A stretch of DNA of 64,000 nucleotides. Source: Roseitalea porphyridii. Lineage in GTDB: Bacteria; Pseudomonadota; Alphaproteobacteria; Rhizobiales; Rhizobiaceae. Position 1 is the stretch's first letter. Each line of letters starts with the position of its first letter. Shown piece after piece: positions 8,672-19,741 of this stretch. The stretch lies in the NCBI RefSeq assembly GCF_004331955.1, contig NZ_CP036532.1, forward strand, positions 3,118,501 through 3,182,500, read 5' to 3'. The notes beneath the pieces were generated by a model that searched no databases, was not told the origin of the DNA, and worked only from the letters and a program-made list of their open reading frames with translations. Made by a program: the position numbers and the translations under genes.

Positions 8672-9232
8672 TGGTGAGCTCCTTACTCGATATCAAACAG
8701 CACTGCTGTCGGGATTCTTCGCGTGCCCCGATCAGTGACGCCAAACTACAGGCCGCCCATTGCCAGCCGCTTAAGGATTACGGTTTCACAATCGTAAACC
8801 CGATCATGGTGAAGGAGCGGTTCACGGGACGCGGAAGGAGATGGGCAAGGCATATCACCCGCTGACGGCGATTGCGCCGCTTGGCCACTCGAGCGCGGCG
8901 CAGCAAAGACATATCCCAGAGCCCCTGAACGCAAAGAACTGCCGTCGCGGGACAGTTCAGGAAAAATGCACCGGAGATGCCCACATCGTTGCTTCCCGGG
9001 CGCCTGCAGCCACCGAAAGCCACAGTTGCTGTCGATTGCTGTTTGATCCTGCCTCCGCTTCATCTTCTGGCCGAAGGGGCCGGTCGGGTTCGTGTTCTGA
9101 TGAAAGGGCACTCCCACCGTTGGCCCAAGACGGCCTTCGAGTCACGCGCCGGCAAGGCGTGGCACGACTGGTGGTCAACGCCACAGGTGGCAATGTCCGG
9201 TTACGTGATCTGCCTTTCCGATTTGACGCGGA
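8672..9232. other. Intergenic region without a recognisable gene
   Basis: About 560 bases between the Flp pilin (promoter side) and the 3' end of the SDR gene. Open frames of 60-130 codons exist on both strands, but their translations resemble no family and have no convincing ribosome sites. A TTAAGGATTAC segment near 8771 could be half of a CtrA-like site for the pilin promoter. I see no RNA gene or repeat. Confidence 0.5.
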
Positions 9233-10015
9233 CTACTGAAGATTGACGTACATCCCGCCATCGACGATCACGCTGGCGCCGGTGACGTACCGGGCCATGT
9301 CGGAAGCAAGGAACGCGACCACATCGCCGACGTCCTCGGGCTCGCCATAGCGCCCAAGGGGGATGCGCTTGCGGAAGTAGGCATCCTTGTCCGGATCGGA
9401 CAGGCTTTCGCGGTTCATGTCGGTGAGGATCGCGCCCGGCATCACCGAGTTGCAACGTATACCGTGCGGTCCCAGCGCGATCGCAACCGACTGCATCAGC
9501 GAATGCACACCGGCCTTCGTCGGCGTGTAGTGCGACTGGAACTCGCCGCCGACCAGTGCCGAGATCGACGAGGTCGCGACGATCGCGCCACCATGGCCCT
9601 GCTCGACCATCCGGTTGGCAACGGCCTGGCTGACCAGGAAGGCGCCTTCCATGTTGACGCCGAATACCTTGCGCATGAGATCGACCGGCATGTCGAGAAA
9701 GCCGTGGAACGGGCAGATGCCCGCATTGGCGGCAAGGATGTCGACCTTGCCGAAACGCTCGACCGCCGCATCGACCAGAGCCGGGCCGGTCGCCGGATCG
9801 GCCACATCCCCTTCAAGAGCGATCGCCGAGCGGCCCAGACGCTCGATCTCGGCGACAACCGCCTGCGCCGCGCCGTCCCTTCCATAGCCGGTGTCTGTTT
9901 TGCCCCAATAGTTGATCACCACATCGGCGCCCTGACGGGCCAGCGAGACCGCGATGCCGGCCCCGATGCCGCGCGACCCGCCCGTGACGATGGCGCATTT
10001 GTTCTCAAGAAGCAT
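9233..10015 (-). CDS. SDR oxidoreductase, L-rhamnose 1-dehydrogenase-like
   Basis: A 260-aa NAD(P)-dependent short-chain dehydrogenase. TGGSRGIG near residue 12 is the cofactor-binding loop; [12 protein letters not shown] and YTPTK give the Asn-Ser-Tyr-Lys tetrad; it ends [10 protein letters not shown]. The [14 protein letters not shown] segment and the YVTGAS...VNLQ ending match what I recall of bacterial L-rhamnose 1-dehydrogenases, so it may oxidise an aldose to its lactone. The ATG at 10015 is chosen over the GTG three codons upstream because GGAGGTG lies 5 bases before it. It overlaps the OppF stop by 11 bases and is the last gene of the peptide/hydantoin operon. Substrate is an inference from remembered similarity. 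Confidence 0.85.
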   Translation of the reverse strand: MLLENKCAIVTGGSRGIGAGIAVSLARQGADVVINYWGKTDTGYGRDGAAQAVVAEIERLGRSAIALEGDVADPATGPALVDAAVERFGKVDILAANAGICPFHGFLDMPVDLMRKVFGVNMEGAFLVSQAVANRMVEQGHGGAIVATSSISALVGGEFQSHYTPTKAGVHSLMQSVAIALGPHGIRCNSVMPGAILTDMNRESLSDPDKDAYFRKRIPLGRYGEPEDVGDVVAFLASDMARYVTGASVIVDGGMYVNLQ

Positions 10016-11032
10016 TCTTCTCACCTCCGTTTATGGTTCGATCGGGCAGGATGTCGTCGCGGATGCAGGCCTTGTAATGACCCGGGCCGACTTCCCGGAG
10101 CGCCGGCACGGTTCGGGCGCACTCGGGCAGCGCATACCGGCAGCGCGTGCGCAGCACGCAGCCGCTCGGCGGATCGATCGGGCTCGGTACGTCGCCCTCG
10201 AGCACGATGCGGTCACGTTTCGCGTCGGGGTCGGGAACGGGTGCGGCGGACAAAAGCGCCTCGGTATAGGGATGCTGCGGCGACGAATAGAGGCGCCGCC
10301 GCGGCGCGATTTCCATGATCCGGCCCAGATACATGACGATCACGCGGTCGCAGAAATGTTCAACGACGGCCAGATCGTGCGCGATGAACAGGATCGTCAG
10401 GCCAAGCCGTTCCTTCAGGTCCTGAAGCAGGTTCAGCACCTGGGCCTGAACGGACACGTCCAGCGCGGAGACCGGTTCGTCGGCGACGATCAAGGACGGC
10501 GAGACCGCGAGCGCTCTGGCGATGCCGACCCGCTGGCGCTGACCGCCGGAGAATTCGTGCGGATAGCGCCCCGCCGCATCGGACGGCAGACCGACCAGAT
10601 CGAGCAGTTCGGCGACCCGTTCGGCGCGTTCGCGGGCAGTGCCGATACGATGGATCTCCATGCCTTCGGCGATCAGCGCGCCGATCCTGGCGCGTGGGTT
10701 GAGGCTGGCGAACGGGTCCTGAAAGACCATCTGGATGCGGCGCCTGAACGCCAGCATCTCGCGCGCGCCCTTGTGGGCGATGTCGGTTCCGTCGAACAGG
10801 ATCTGCCCTTCGGTCGGCTCGGTCAGGCGCATGATGGTGCGACCGACGGTCGTCTTGCCCGAACCGGACTCGCCCACCAGGCCGACGACCTCCCCCGGAG
10901 CGATCGAAAAGCTGACCTTCTCGACGGCGTGCACCTGCCGGACCGGTCGGCCGAAACCGGACTTGACCGGGAAGCGCTTGGTCAGCTCACGCACCTCCAG
11001 CAGCGGCTTGGCGGTATCGCCCTGCGACTTGC

Positions 11033-11036
<4 letters not shown>
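10005..11036 (-). CDS. Oligopeptide/dipeptide ABC transporter ATP-binding protein (OppF/DppF type)
   Basis: A cytoplasmic ATPase of 343 aa that powers import by the DppB/DppC-like permeases encoded upstream. Walker A is GESGSGKTT, the signature motif is FSGGQRQR and Walker B is [12 protein letters not shown]. The C-terminal part carries the oligopeptide-family extension with a cysteine cluster ([14 protein letters not shown]). The ATG at 11036 overlaps the stop of the OppD-type gene by 4 bases (ATGA), so the two ATPases are translationally coupled. Confidence 0.93.
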
Positions 11037-12040
<1,004 letters not shown>

Positions 12041-12042
12041 GG

Positions 12043-13044
12043 TCAACTCCGCCGCACGCGCGGATCGACATAGCCGTAGGCGATGTCGACCAAAAGGTTG
12101 ACGCCGATATAGATGAAGGCGCTGAGCATGATGAAGGCCTGAACCACCGCATAGTCCTGGCGAAGGATCCCGTCGATCACGAGCGTTCCGACGCCGGGCC
12201 AGACGAAGATGCGTTCGACCAGCACGCTGCCGCCCAGAAGCTGGGCGAGGATCAACCCACCGGCGGTCAATGTGGGCAGGAACGCGTTGGGCAGAATGTG
12301 CCGGAAGTGGACCGAAAGGGGCGCGACACCCTTGCTGTGCAGAACCGTCACGAAAGGCTCGTGCGTCACATCGAGCAGATTGGCGCGCAACAGCCTGATC
12401 AGAAATCCCATCGGCGCGAGCGCAAGAGCGAAGGCAGGAAGCGCCAGGTGACGCAGCGCCGTCCAGAAGCCGCCCACGTCGCCGGCAAGCAGATAGTCGA
12501 GCGTGTAGAACCCGGTGACAGCCTCCAGTGGCGCAGGGCCCCGCCCGACCGGGCCCGGAAACCAGCCGAGCTGCTCGAAAAAAAGCATCAGGAACAACAG
12601 CGATACCCAGAATGGCGGAATGCCGATGTTCACAAACGCGAAGATGCGCAGGAACCGGTCGAGCCAGCGCGAGCGCGTGAAGCTGACCAGAACCGTCATC
12701 AGCACGGCCCCGACGAACGCGAACAGGAAGGCGTACAGGGCCAGTTCGGCGCTGGCCGGAAAGCGCTCGGCGATGAGTGAGTAGACCGGCTGGCCGGTGC
12801 TGTAGGAAAAGCCCCAGTCGCCGGAAAGAAATCCGACGAGGTAGTCGGCATATTGGGCATAGATCGGCTTGTCGAGGCCGAGCGCACGTTCGACCTCGGC
12901 GATCACATCGTCGGATGCGAAGGGCCCCGCGATCAGTCGCGCGGGATTGGTCGGCACGGCGCGCAGGATGATGAAGGCGACGAGCGAAGCGCCCACGACG
13001 GTCAGCGCGGCCGAAGCGATGCGTTCTGAAAGAAAACGAACCAT
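12043..13044 (-). CDS. ABC transporter permease (DppB/OppB type)
   Basis: Inner-membrane permease of 333 aa with six predicted hydrophobic segments, starting with the N-terminal helix [21 protein letters not shown] cytoplasmic loop ([21 protein letters not shown] region near the end) carries the inner-membrane component signature. Typical peptide-family permeases are 305-340 aa. The ATG at 13044 is 2 bases past the stop of the DppC-type permease, so the pair is coupled. Likely cargo is a small peptide, hydantoin or oxoproline-type compound, inferred from the linked HyuAB genes. Confidence 0.92.
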   Translation of the reverse strand: MVRFLSERIASAALTVVGASLVAFIILRAVPTNPARLIAGPFASDDVIAEVERALGLDKPIYAQYADYLVGFLSGDWGFSYSTGQPVYSLIAERFPASAELALYAFLFAFVGAVLMTVLVSFTRSRWLDRFLRIFAFVNIGIPPFWVSLLFLMLFFEQLGWFPGPVGRGPAPLEAVTGFYTLDYLLAGDVGGFWTALRHLALPAFALALAPMGFLIRLLRANLLDVTHEPFVTVLHSKGVAPLSVHFRHILPNAFLPTLTAGGLILAQLLGGSVLVERIFVWPGVGTLVIDGILRQDYAVVQAFIMLSAFIYIGVNLLVDIAYGYVDPRVRRS

Positions 13045-13046
13045 GC

Positions 13047-13889
13047 TCAGCCCGCCCCGACCGTCGACTTGGGGTCATAGATGTCGCGCAGCCGGTCGGC
13101 GATGAGATTGGCCGACACGGCGAGAAGGAAGATGCCAAGACCGGGGAAGAAGCCAAGCCACCATTGACCGGTGAGCGCGAAGGCAAGGCCTTCGGTGATC
13201 ATCGTGCCCCATTCGGGCACGGGCGGTTGGACGCCCAGCCCCACAAATCCCAGCGCGGCCAGCGTCAGGATCGAAAAGCTGAACACGGACGATGCCTGGA
13301 TCAGGATCGTCGAGGTCGTCTGGGGCAGGATGTGCCGGCGGATCAGACGGAAGCTGGAAGCACCCAGCGCGCGCGCGGAATCGACATACATCAGCGTGCG
13401 GATGCGCAGCACCTCGCTGCGCAGCAGTCGGAAATACCAGGGGATCGAGGCCAGCACCACGCCGATCACGGCCGAGGTGATCCCCGGGCCCAGGCCGATC
13501 GCCACGGCCATGGCGAAGATCAGCGGCGGAAAGGCAAGGATCGCATCCATGATCCGCGAGACGAGCATGTCGAAGAGCCCGCCCCAAAGCCCTGCAAGAA
13601 GCCCCAGAAAGCCGCCGATGAGCGTTCCGAGAACGGTCACGGCCAACGCGACCAGCATGGAAACCTGCGCGCCGCGGATGAAGCGGGCGAGCACGTCGCG
13701 GCCGACATCGTCGGTCCCCATGGGATGGTCAAGGCTGGGCGGTGCGAGCGAATCGAGCACATCGACCTGCAAGGGGTCGACCGGCCAGAGCAGCCAGCCG
13801 AACGCCGCCATGGCGGCGATCAGCGTGAACACCCCCACGCCGACGAACAGTTCGGTGTCCCGGGAAATGATCGTAAGCGCCTGTCTCAC
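13047..13889 (-). CDS. ABC transporter permease (DppC/OppC type)
   Basis: Partner permease of 280 aa with a hydrophobic N-terminal helix, the PLGTDD-like motif [12 protein letters not shown] characteristic of DppC proteins, and five further membrane segments. The start is GTG at 13889, 51 bases after the HyuB stop. It forms the transmembrane channel with the DppB-type protein. Confidence 0.92.
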   Translation of the reverse strand: MRQALTIISRDTELFVGVGVFTLIAAMAAFGWLLWPVDPLQVDVLDSLAPPSLDHPMGTDDVGRDVLARFIRGAQVSMLVALAVTVLGTLIGGFLGLLAGLWGGLFDMLVSRIMDAILAFPPLIFAMAVAIGLGPGITSAVIGVVLASIPWYFRLLRSEVLRIRTLMYVDSARALGASSFRLIRRHILPQTTSTILIQASSVFSFSILTLAALGFVGLGVQPPVPEWGTMITEGLAFALTGQWWLGFFPGLGIFLLAVSANLIADRLRDIYDPKSTVGAG

Positions 13890-13940
13890 GGCGTCCGGCC
13901 TGTCGGGTGGATGCGATCTGTCATCGAGAACAAGCGCGGG

Positions 13941-15662
13941 TCAGTCGAATGCATGGGGATAGTGGGTGCGGGCGAACACGTCGGAAATGTAGCCATCGTC
14001 AAGATCGGTGCGAACGCGCTCGGCGGGGCGTTCGGACGGGGCGCCGTAGCCACCGCCACCGCCGGTCATCAACCTGACGACGCCATCCTTTGGCACCAGG
14101 AACCGTGTTGCCTTGGCGACGCGATGTTCGGTTCCGTCCGGCATGACGACGATGGCATTGTTGGGACGCCCTTCCCGGCCACCCTCGAGCCCCCAGGGTG
14201 CGTTCTTGCTGCGCTCGAATATCGAGGTGATGTATGTATCTTCGAGCATTCGGAACTCGAAATCGATCCCGGCACCGCCACGATGCCGTCCCGCGCCGCC
14301 CGAATCGGTGGCAAGGGCCATGCGCTCGACGAGCCAGGGGTTACGCTGTTCCCAGACCTCGACGGGCGTGAACCGCGTGGCCGACTCCGAGATGTGCAGC
14401 ATGGTGCCGCCGTCGCCGTCGTGCCAGGCCCCCTGCCCCATCGGGTGCGGCGCGCCATCGGCCCACGCTTCGCCGGTTGCCGCGCGCGTGCCCCACCAGA
14501 CGACCGAGCCGATACAGCCGCCGCTTTGTGCGGGCACTGCTTCGGGCAGCGCCTTGGCGATCGCGTTGTAGATCACCTCGATCGCCTGCAGCGCCGGCCA
14601 GGCGTAAAGGAAGCTCGGCGCCGGCGGCAGCGGGTCGAACATCGACCCGGGCCGCGTGACGACCTCGATGGGACGGAAATGGCCTTCATGGGGCGCTTCG
14701 CCGTAACCGGCCAGCATGGTGATCGCCACGCGGCTCGCCGAGATCGTCGAGGGCAATGGCGAGTTGACCGGCCCCTCGCGCGCCTCGGGCGCGGCCGAAA
14801 AGTCGATCCGGACATCGGACCCGGAGATTTCGAGCGCGACCTCGAACGGAATCGACGCATCGGAAATGCCGTCATCATCCATCTCTCCATGGCCGACATA
14901 ACGGCCGTCGGGAATCTTGTCGAAATAGCTGCGCACGATGGCTTCGCCGTGGTCGAACATGTTCTCGACCGCGGCGCGACAGGTCTCGAGACCGAACCGC
15001 TCGACCACCTCTTTGAAACCGCGCGCGCCGACGCGGCAGCCAGTCACCTGCGCGTCGAGATCTCCGCGCACCATGTCGGGCACGCGCGAATTGGCGAGCA
15101 CCATGCGGAAGATGTCATCGTTGAGTTCGCCGCGCTTGTAGATCTTCACGCCCGGAAAGATCGTGCCTTCCTGGAAGACGTCGGTCGTGTCGGTGCAGTA
15201 GGGGTCCTTGGCCGCGATATCCAGCCAATGGCCCTTGATCGCGGTATAGCCGATCAGTTCGTCATCATCATGGAAGACGGGCATGATGATCGCGACATCC
15301 TGCGGATGCGACCCCGTCCCGAACGGCCAGTTGTAGATGAGCGCATCGCCCGGTTCGAGCGCCTCCGGCCCACCGGCGTTGCGGACCGCTTCGGCAATGC
15401 AGAAATTGAGCGTTCCCATGAACAAGGGCAGGCTCGGCGCCTGGGCCAGCAGCCGCACCTTGTCGTCATAGATGGCGACCGCGAAGTCGAGCACCTCGTA
15501 GATGATCGGCGAGAACGCGGTACGCACCAGCGCCCGCTTCATCTGGTTGGCGGCCGAATTGAGCGCGTGTCGCACGACTTCGGTCGTGATCGGGTCAACA
15601 TCGCCGACAGCGCCCTTGTCGAAGCGGCCTGCCTTGTGAACGACGGGTTCCTTAAGGGTCAT
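13941..15662 (-). CDS. hyuB: Hydantoinase/oxoprolinase subunit B (HyuB)
   Basis: A 573-aa HyuB-family protein that works with HyuA in ATP-dependent opening of hydantoin, N-methylhydantoin, 5-oxoproline or acetophenone-type substrates. Visible family features are the N-terminal DPITTEVVRHALNSAANQMK segment, GDALIYNWPFGTGSHPQD (the HyuB signature around GD.....DP...G.HLPD) and the Gly-rich C-terminal GGGGGYG. It follows HyuA by 4 bases. The real substrate cannot be told from sequence; the linked peptide-type importer suggests uptake from outside. Confidence 0.93.
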   Translation of the reverse strand: MTLKEPVVHKAGRFDKGAVGDVDPITTEVVRHALNSAANQMKRALVRTAFSPIIYEVLDFAVAIYDDKVRLLAQAPSLPLFMGTLNFCIAEAVRNAGGPEALEPGDALIYNWPFGTGSHPQDVAIIMPVFHDDDELIGYTAIKGHWLDIAAKDPYCTDTTDVFQEGTIFPGVKIYKRGELNDDIFRMVLANSRVPDMVRGDLDAQVTGCRVGARGFKEVVERFGLETCRAAVENMFDHGEAIVRSYFDKIPDGRYVGHGEMDDDGISDASIPFEVALEISGSDVRIDFSAAPEAREGPVNSPLPSTISASRVAITMLAGYGEAPHEGHFRPIEVVTRPGSMFDPLPPAPSFLYAWPALQAIEVIYNAIAKALPEAVPAQSGGCIGSVVWWGTRAATGEAWADGAPHPMGQGAWHDGDGGTMLHISESATRFTPVEVWEQRNPWLVERMALATDSGGAGRHRGGAGIDFEFRMLEDTYITSIFERSKNAPWGLEGGREGRPNNAIVVMPDGTEHRVAKATRFLVPKDGVVRLMTGGGGGYGAPSERPAERVRTDLDDGYISDVFARTHYPHAFD

Positions 15663-15666
15663 GAGC

Positions 15667-17685
15667 TCAATCCCGTTCGAGAATCATTTCGCCGATGGCG
15701 CCGATGCGGGCGGTCCAGTCAGCGTCCAGATAGGTCGTCGTCGTCGCCTCTATGATGATCGCCGGCCCCGCGACCGGTTCGACGATGGCCTCGCGCTCGA
15801 CGATACGGAACGGAACGCGTCGTTGACGGGCGAACGAATAGGCCGACAGGGGTTCGCGTTCGGTGCCGGGCATCGCGTCCGGCTTTTCGCCGATGTCGCG
15901 TCGCGGCAATGGCAGCGTCTTGCTGGCGCGCACCGAGACAAGTTCGACGGTCTCGTTCATGGTCTTGCCGAAGGTCTGGATATAGTCGTCGATGAACCGG
16001 TCGCGGATGGCCTCGACCGGTTCGGCGATCGCCGTTCCGGCGATCCCCACCTCGACGGTCAGCCAGTGCTCCTGTCCCTTGTAGCGCAGATCGAGGCGCA
16101 CCGACCGAACCGCATCAGCCGCCTGGCCGGCGCCGCGGGCCTCGATCGTTTCGAACAGCTCGCCGATGACCGCGTCGATTGCCGGCAGGCTGGCCGGCAC
16201 GAAATCCATGATCCGCGTCAGCGCGGCTGATTGCACCATGTCCGCGCCCAGCAGGCCCCAAGCGGAGAAATTGCCAGCGAACGGCGGCACCACGATACGA
16301 CGCATGGCCAGTTCGTCGGCCAGAAGGCACGCCATGAGCGGACCCGCTCCGCCGAAGGGCAGCAGGGTCATGCCGCGCGGGTCGAGGCCCTGATCGACCG
16401 AGATCTCGCGGATGGCGTTGGCCATGGCCGCGCTCGATATGCGCATGATGCCCGATGCGGTATGCTCGACATCCTTGCCGATCGCCTCGGCGACGGGCGC
16501 AATCGCCGCTTCCGCCTTGCCCAGATCGAGATGGATGCCCGACGCCAGATCGCCGGGTCCGAGCATGCCCAGATATGCGGCCGCGTCCGTCGTGGTCGGT
16601 TCGACGCCACCCTTGCCATAGGCCGCCGGTCCGGGACTTGCGCCCGCGCTTTTCGGACCGACCCGCATCAGCTTGCCGGCATCGACATGGGCAATCGAGC
16701 CACCGCCCGAGCCGATGGACCGCACGTCGACCCAGGACGTCTGTATCGGCATGTTGTCGATTATGCCTTCATAGAGCACCTGCGGCTGGCCGTGGAGGAT
16801 CAGCGCGGTGTCGAAGCTCGTGCCGCCCACATCGGCGGTAATCAACGTGTCGATATCGAGCGCCTTGGCGATCTCGCCGGCGCCCTGGGCTCCGCCCACC
16901 GGGCCGGACATGATCGTCTCGAAGGGTCGGTCCTCGGCTTCCGCAAAGCTCATCGAGCCGCTTCCCGACCGGGTGATCAGGCACGTCCCGGCAAAGCCGA
17001 GCGCCTGCAGCCGGCCTTCGAGGCGACGCAGATAGCTCGACATGCGGGCTCGGACGAACGCATCGATGGCCGTGGTGCTGGTTCGCTCATATTCGCGGTA
17101 TTCCCGCGAGATCCGGTGCGACAGCGAGATGCCGCCCGCAAAGCCGGCCCCGCGCATCAGGCGCTCGACTTCCAGTTCGTGGGCAGGATTGGCGTAGGCG
17201 TTGATCAGACTGACCGCCACGCTGTCGACGCCCTCATTCATGAACGTCCGTGCGGCGGCCTCGACCGAGCGGGGATCGACAGGCGTCCGCTCGCTGCCAT
17301 CGGCCATGATCCGGCCGCCAACCTCGAGCCGAAGCCGGCGCGGCACGAGCGGTTGTGTCTGGCGCCAGAACAGATTGTACATCTCGGCCCGGTCGCCGCG
17401 CCGGATCTCCAGGACATCTCGGAAGCCCTCTGTCGCGATCAGCCCGATCTTGGCGCCGCGCCGCTCCAGCAGGGCATTGAGCCCGACCGTGGTCCCGTGC
17501 AGGAAGAAGCGCGCATCAGCGATCACCGACCGGGGCACATGCCGCGTGATCGCATCGATGACGCCTTCTTCGGGCGCATGCGGCACGGTGGGCACCTTTC
17601 CGACGAAGGATCGACCCTGCGCTTCATCGAAATAGACAAGATCGGTGAAGGTACCGCCGATATCGACCCCGATGCGGGTTGCCAT
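15667..17685 (-). CDS. hyuA: Hydantoinase/oxoprolinase subunit A (HyuA)
   Basis: A 672-aa HyuA-family ATP-binding subunit. It starts with RIGVDIGGTFTDLVYFDE, the phosphate-binding motif of this actin-like ATPase family, keeps FLHGTTVGLNALLERRG, and has the DVGGTSFDTALI and GSGGGSIAHVD loops in the hydantoinase A core. Length fits the separate-subunit form (about 650-700 aa). The gene follows the periplasmic binding protein after a 109-base gap holding two stable hairpins, so less HyuA than binding protein is likely made. It is coupled to hyuB downstream. Confidence 0.94.
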   Translation of the reverse strand: MATRIGVDIGGTFTDLVYFDEAQGRSFVGKVPTVPHAPEEGVIDAITRHVPRSVIADARFFLHGTTVGLNALLERRGAKIGLIATEGFRDVLEIRRGDRAEMYNLFWRQTQPLVPRRLRLEVGGRIMADGSERTPVDPRSVEAAARTFMNEGVDSVAVSLINAYANPAHELEVERLMRGAGFAGGISLSHRISREYREYERTSTTAIDAFVRARMSSYLRRLEGRLQALGFAGTCLITRSGSGSMSFAEAEDRPFETIMSGPVGGAQGAGEIAKALDIDTLITADVGGTSFDTALILHGQPQVLYEGIIDNMPIQTSWVDVRSIGSGGGSIAHVDAGKLMRVGPKSAGASPGPAAYGKGGVEPTTTDAAAYLGMLGPGDLASGIHLDLGKAEAAIAPVAEAIGKDVEHTASGIMRISSAAMANAIREISVDQGLDPRGMTLLPFGGAGPLMACLLADELAMRRIVVPPFAGNFSAWGLLGADMVQSAALTRIMDFVPASLPAIDAVIGELFETIEARGAGQAADAVRSVRLDLRYKGQEHWLTVEVGIAGTAIAEPVEAIRDRFIDDYIQTFGKTMNETVELVSVRASKTLPLPRRDIGEKPDAMPGTEREPLSAYSFARQRRVPFRIVEREAIVEPVAGPAIIIEATTTTYLDADWTARIGAIGEMILERD

Positions 17686-17719
17686 GGTCTGCCTTTCGCT
17701 TGGTCTTGTTCGTGGCTTG

Positions 17720-17783
17720 CCGGGCGCGCGACGCCGCCCGGCGGGAGGGAAGGCGCGGACGGCAGGGAGGAGCCGCCCGCGCC
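17720..17783 (-). promoter_or_regulatory. Two intercistronic GC-rich hairpins between the binding protein and hyuA
   Basis: A long near-perfect stem pairs 17752-17764 with 17772-17783, and a 7-bp stem pairs 17720-17726 with 17735-17741. Neither has a U-tract, so these look like mRNA-stabilising or partially terminating intercistronic structures. Such structures commonly follow periplasmic binding-protein genes and raise their expression over the downstream genes. Confidence 0.5.
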
Positions 17784-17794
17784 GACGTCGGGCC

Positions 17795-19390
17795 TCAGTT
17801 GGCGGCCCAGTCGCGGAACTCGGGGATGGGCCCGTAGGTGTAGGAGGTCACGGCGTCGCTCAGCACGATCACCGGCTGGTCCTCGAAGAAGAGGATCTTC
17901 GGATAGGCCGCGCGCCAGAGCTGGACCGCCTCGTCCATGATGCGCTGGCGTTCATCGGGATCGGTGGTGCGTCGCAGTTCGGCCGTCAGCTCGTCGACTT
18001 CGGGGATGCACACCTCGGTCAGATTGTGCACGACGTCGCACAGAACGTCATAGCCCCACAGATAACCCACCTCGAACACGCCGGGGCCGTTCAGGCGCAT
18101 CAGCGACTGCACCTTGTGGCCCTGCGAGAGCTCTTGGAATTCAGCTGCGGGAGCGACCTTGATGGACAGGTTGATGCCGATCTCGCGCCAGGTGCTCTGC
18201 AGGATCGTCGCAAGCTGCTGCTGGGTCGGGTCACCTTCCTGGATCATAACCTCGACATCGACGGGAAGGTCCAGGCCGCTTTCCTCCATCAGCGCCTTGG
18301 CGCGCTCGAGGTCGAACGGCACGGGCTGGCTGATCTCGGCGTTGAAGCCGGGCAGGCTCGGCATGATCGGGCCGTAGTAGAGGGTGCCATAGCCGAACGC
18401 CACGCGATCGAGGATGTCCTGATAGGGCACGGCGTGATGCACCGCTTCGCGGACCTTGACGTTGGTCCAGGGCTCCTTGGAGTTGGGCAGGATCATCTGC
18501 TGCGCGAAGGGCGCACTGAAGGGCAGGACGCGAATGCCTTCGCTGTCTTCGAGCGTCCGCGCCGCGCGCTTTGAAAGGCCCATCGTGATGTCGGCCTGCG
18601 CGGTCCGCGCCTGGAGCAGAAGCGTTGGCGCCGCGCTGATCCAGTTGACGCGAATTCGGTCCGAGGCAGGCGCCTCGCCGCCATAGGCCTCGTTCACCAC
18701 AAGATCGGCGCTCTGGTTGGGCGTATAGGCTTCCAGCTTGAACGGACCCGAGGCCGTAACGTTGGAAGACATGAACTCGTTGGGCTGGCCGGCCGCGACC
18801 CCGCCATTGGCCTCGACGACGGCCGGATCGACGATCGAACTGGCCGGGGTCGCCCAGACGATCGGCATGCTGGCGTTGGGTTTGTTCAGCGTGATGACGA
18901 CCGTGTAGTCGTCCGGCGTCTCGATGGACTCGATGATGACGGGATCGAGGAAGCCGTCCGTGATGAAGTAGGCGCCGCAACCGCCCATCGTCAGGACGCG
19001 CTCGAAGGAGTACTTGAAGGCGGCCGCGTCGACCGGCGCGCCGCTTTCGAATTCAAAGCCTTCCTTGAGCGCGAGCGTGTAGACCAGCCCGTCCTCGCTC
19101 ACCTCGTACGTGTCGACCAGATAGGGCTCCACGGTGCCGTAGTCGATCTCGTTGACGCCGTGGCGCCCTTCGCTGACGGCATAACGGAACGGTCGAACAT
19201 AGAAGTTCTGGATGTAGGCGATCTCCTCGATGCCGCATGCCCACGCGGGATCGAGCGTGCTGGGCGCAACGGCAGCATTGACCAGCAGGGCATCGTCCTG
19301 GGCGAGCGCCCCCGGAACCGAACCAGCAAACATGCAAGCGGCGAGCAACCCTCCGACAAACGGGTGCCGGCTCATTTCAAGCGATCTCAT
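17795..19390 (-). CDS. Peptide-type ABC transporter substrate-binding protein
   Basis: Periplasmic SBP of the family 5 (DppA/OppA) type, 531 aa. The N-terminal signal peptide has a hydrophobic core GGLLAACMFAGSVPGALAQ ending at an Ala-Gln-Ala type cleavage site near residue 28. The mature part begins with LLVNAAVAPSTLDPAWA, the usual start of lobe I. The ATG at 19390 is preceded by GGAGGAGG. First gene of the minus-strand operon with HyuAB and the transporter. Downstream hairpins probably favour its expression. Confidence 0.93.
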   Translation of the reverse strand: MRSLEMSRHPFVGGLLAACMFAGSVPGALAQDDALLVNAAVAPSTLDPAWACGIEEIAYIQNFYVRPFRYAVSEGRHGVNEIDYGTVEPYLVDTYEVSEDGLVYTLALKEGFEFESGAPVDAAAFKYSFERVLTMGGCGAYFITDGFLDPVIIESIETPDDYTVVITLNKPNASMPIVWATPASSIVDPAVVEANGGVAAGQPNEFMSSNVTASGPFKLEAYTPNQSADLVVNEAYGGEAPASDRIRVNWISAAPTLLLQARTAQADITMGLSKRAARTLEDSEGIRVLPFSAPFAQQMILPNSKEPWTNVKVREAVHHAVPYQDILDRVAFGYGTLYYGPIMPSLPGFNAEISQPVPFDLERAKALMEESGLDLPVDVEVMIQEGDPTQQQLATILQSTWREIGINLSIKVAPAAEFQELSQGHKVQSLMRLNGPGVFEVGYLWGYDVLCDVVHNLTEVCIPEVDELTAELRRTTDPDERQRIMDEAVQLWRAAYPKILFFEDQPVIVLSDAVTSYTYGPIPEFRDWAAN

Positions 19391-19501
19391 GGGATCCTCC
19401 TCCTTCAATCGACGCCTCGGCGCTGGCTGCGCCACGGTGGTGCAACCGACCGATCTCCCTCCCCGTACCACTGCAAACATGGACGAGAGGAAATTTATTT
19501 T

Positions 19502-19532
19502 CTTATAGTGCATGGTCTTAGCGGACTGTCAA
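19502..19532 (-). promoter_or_regulatory. Candidate sigma-70 promoter for the peptide/hydantoin operon
   Basis: On the minus strand TTGACA (19527-19532) is followed after 19 bases by TATAAG (19502-19507), about 110 bases upstream of the binding-protein start. The 19-base spacing is long, as in promoters controlled by an activator. Confidence 0.4.
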
Positions 19533-19681
19533 TCCCGCAAAGCCGACGTTTCGATGGAAAACGAACATGCCCCGCTAATGCTCGGCAAAAGGCCTTTCCA
19601 ACCGATTGTATCTTCGGCATTTCCTCGGCAAAGCGGCGATACTGATTTGTGCGCGAACGTAGGCGACAGTCGTATCCCGGG

Positions 19682-19710
19682 TTGACAATTGTTTCGTATA
19701 GGAATTTATC
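19682..19710 (+). promoter_or_regulatory. Candidate promoter for the Ldh2-type gene
   Basis: TTGACA at 19682-19687, a 17-base spacer, then a weak -10 (TTTATC, 19705-19710), ending 31 bases before the chosen start. The 351-base divergent region 19391-19741 thus holds promoters for both directions and is a natural target for the XRE-cupin regulator encoded nearby. Confidence 0.35.
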
Positions 19711-19741
19711 TCGCTCCATAAGAAAGAGGCGCGCAGGGCCC

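Noticed and set aside
8841..9239. A 132-codon plus-strand frame in the pilin-SDR gap
   Set aside because: Low-complexity translation without any motif; overlapping open frames exist on the other strand.
13164..15755. An 863-codon plus-strand open frame over the permease and HyuB genes
   Set aside because: It crosses two real minus-strand genes and has shadow-type composition.
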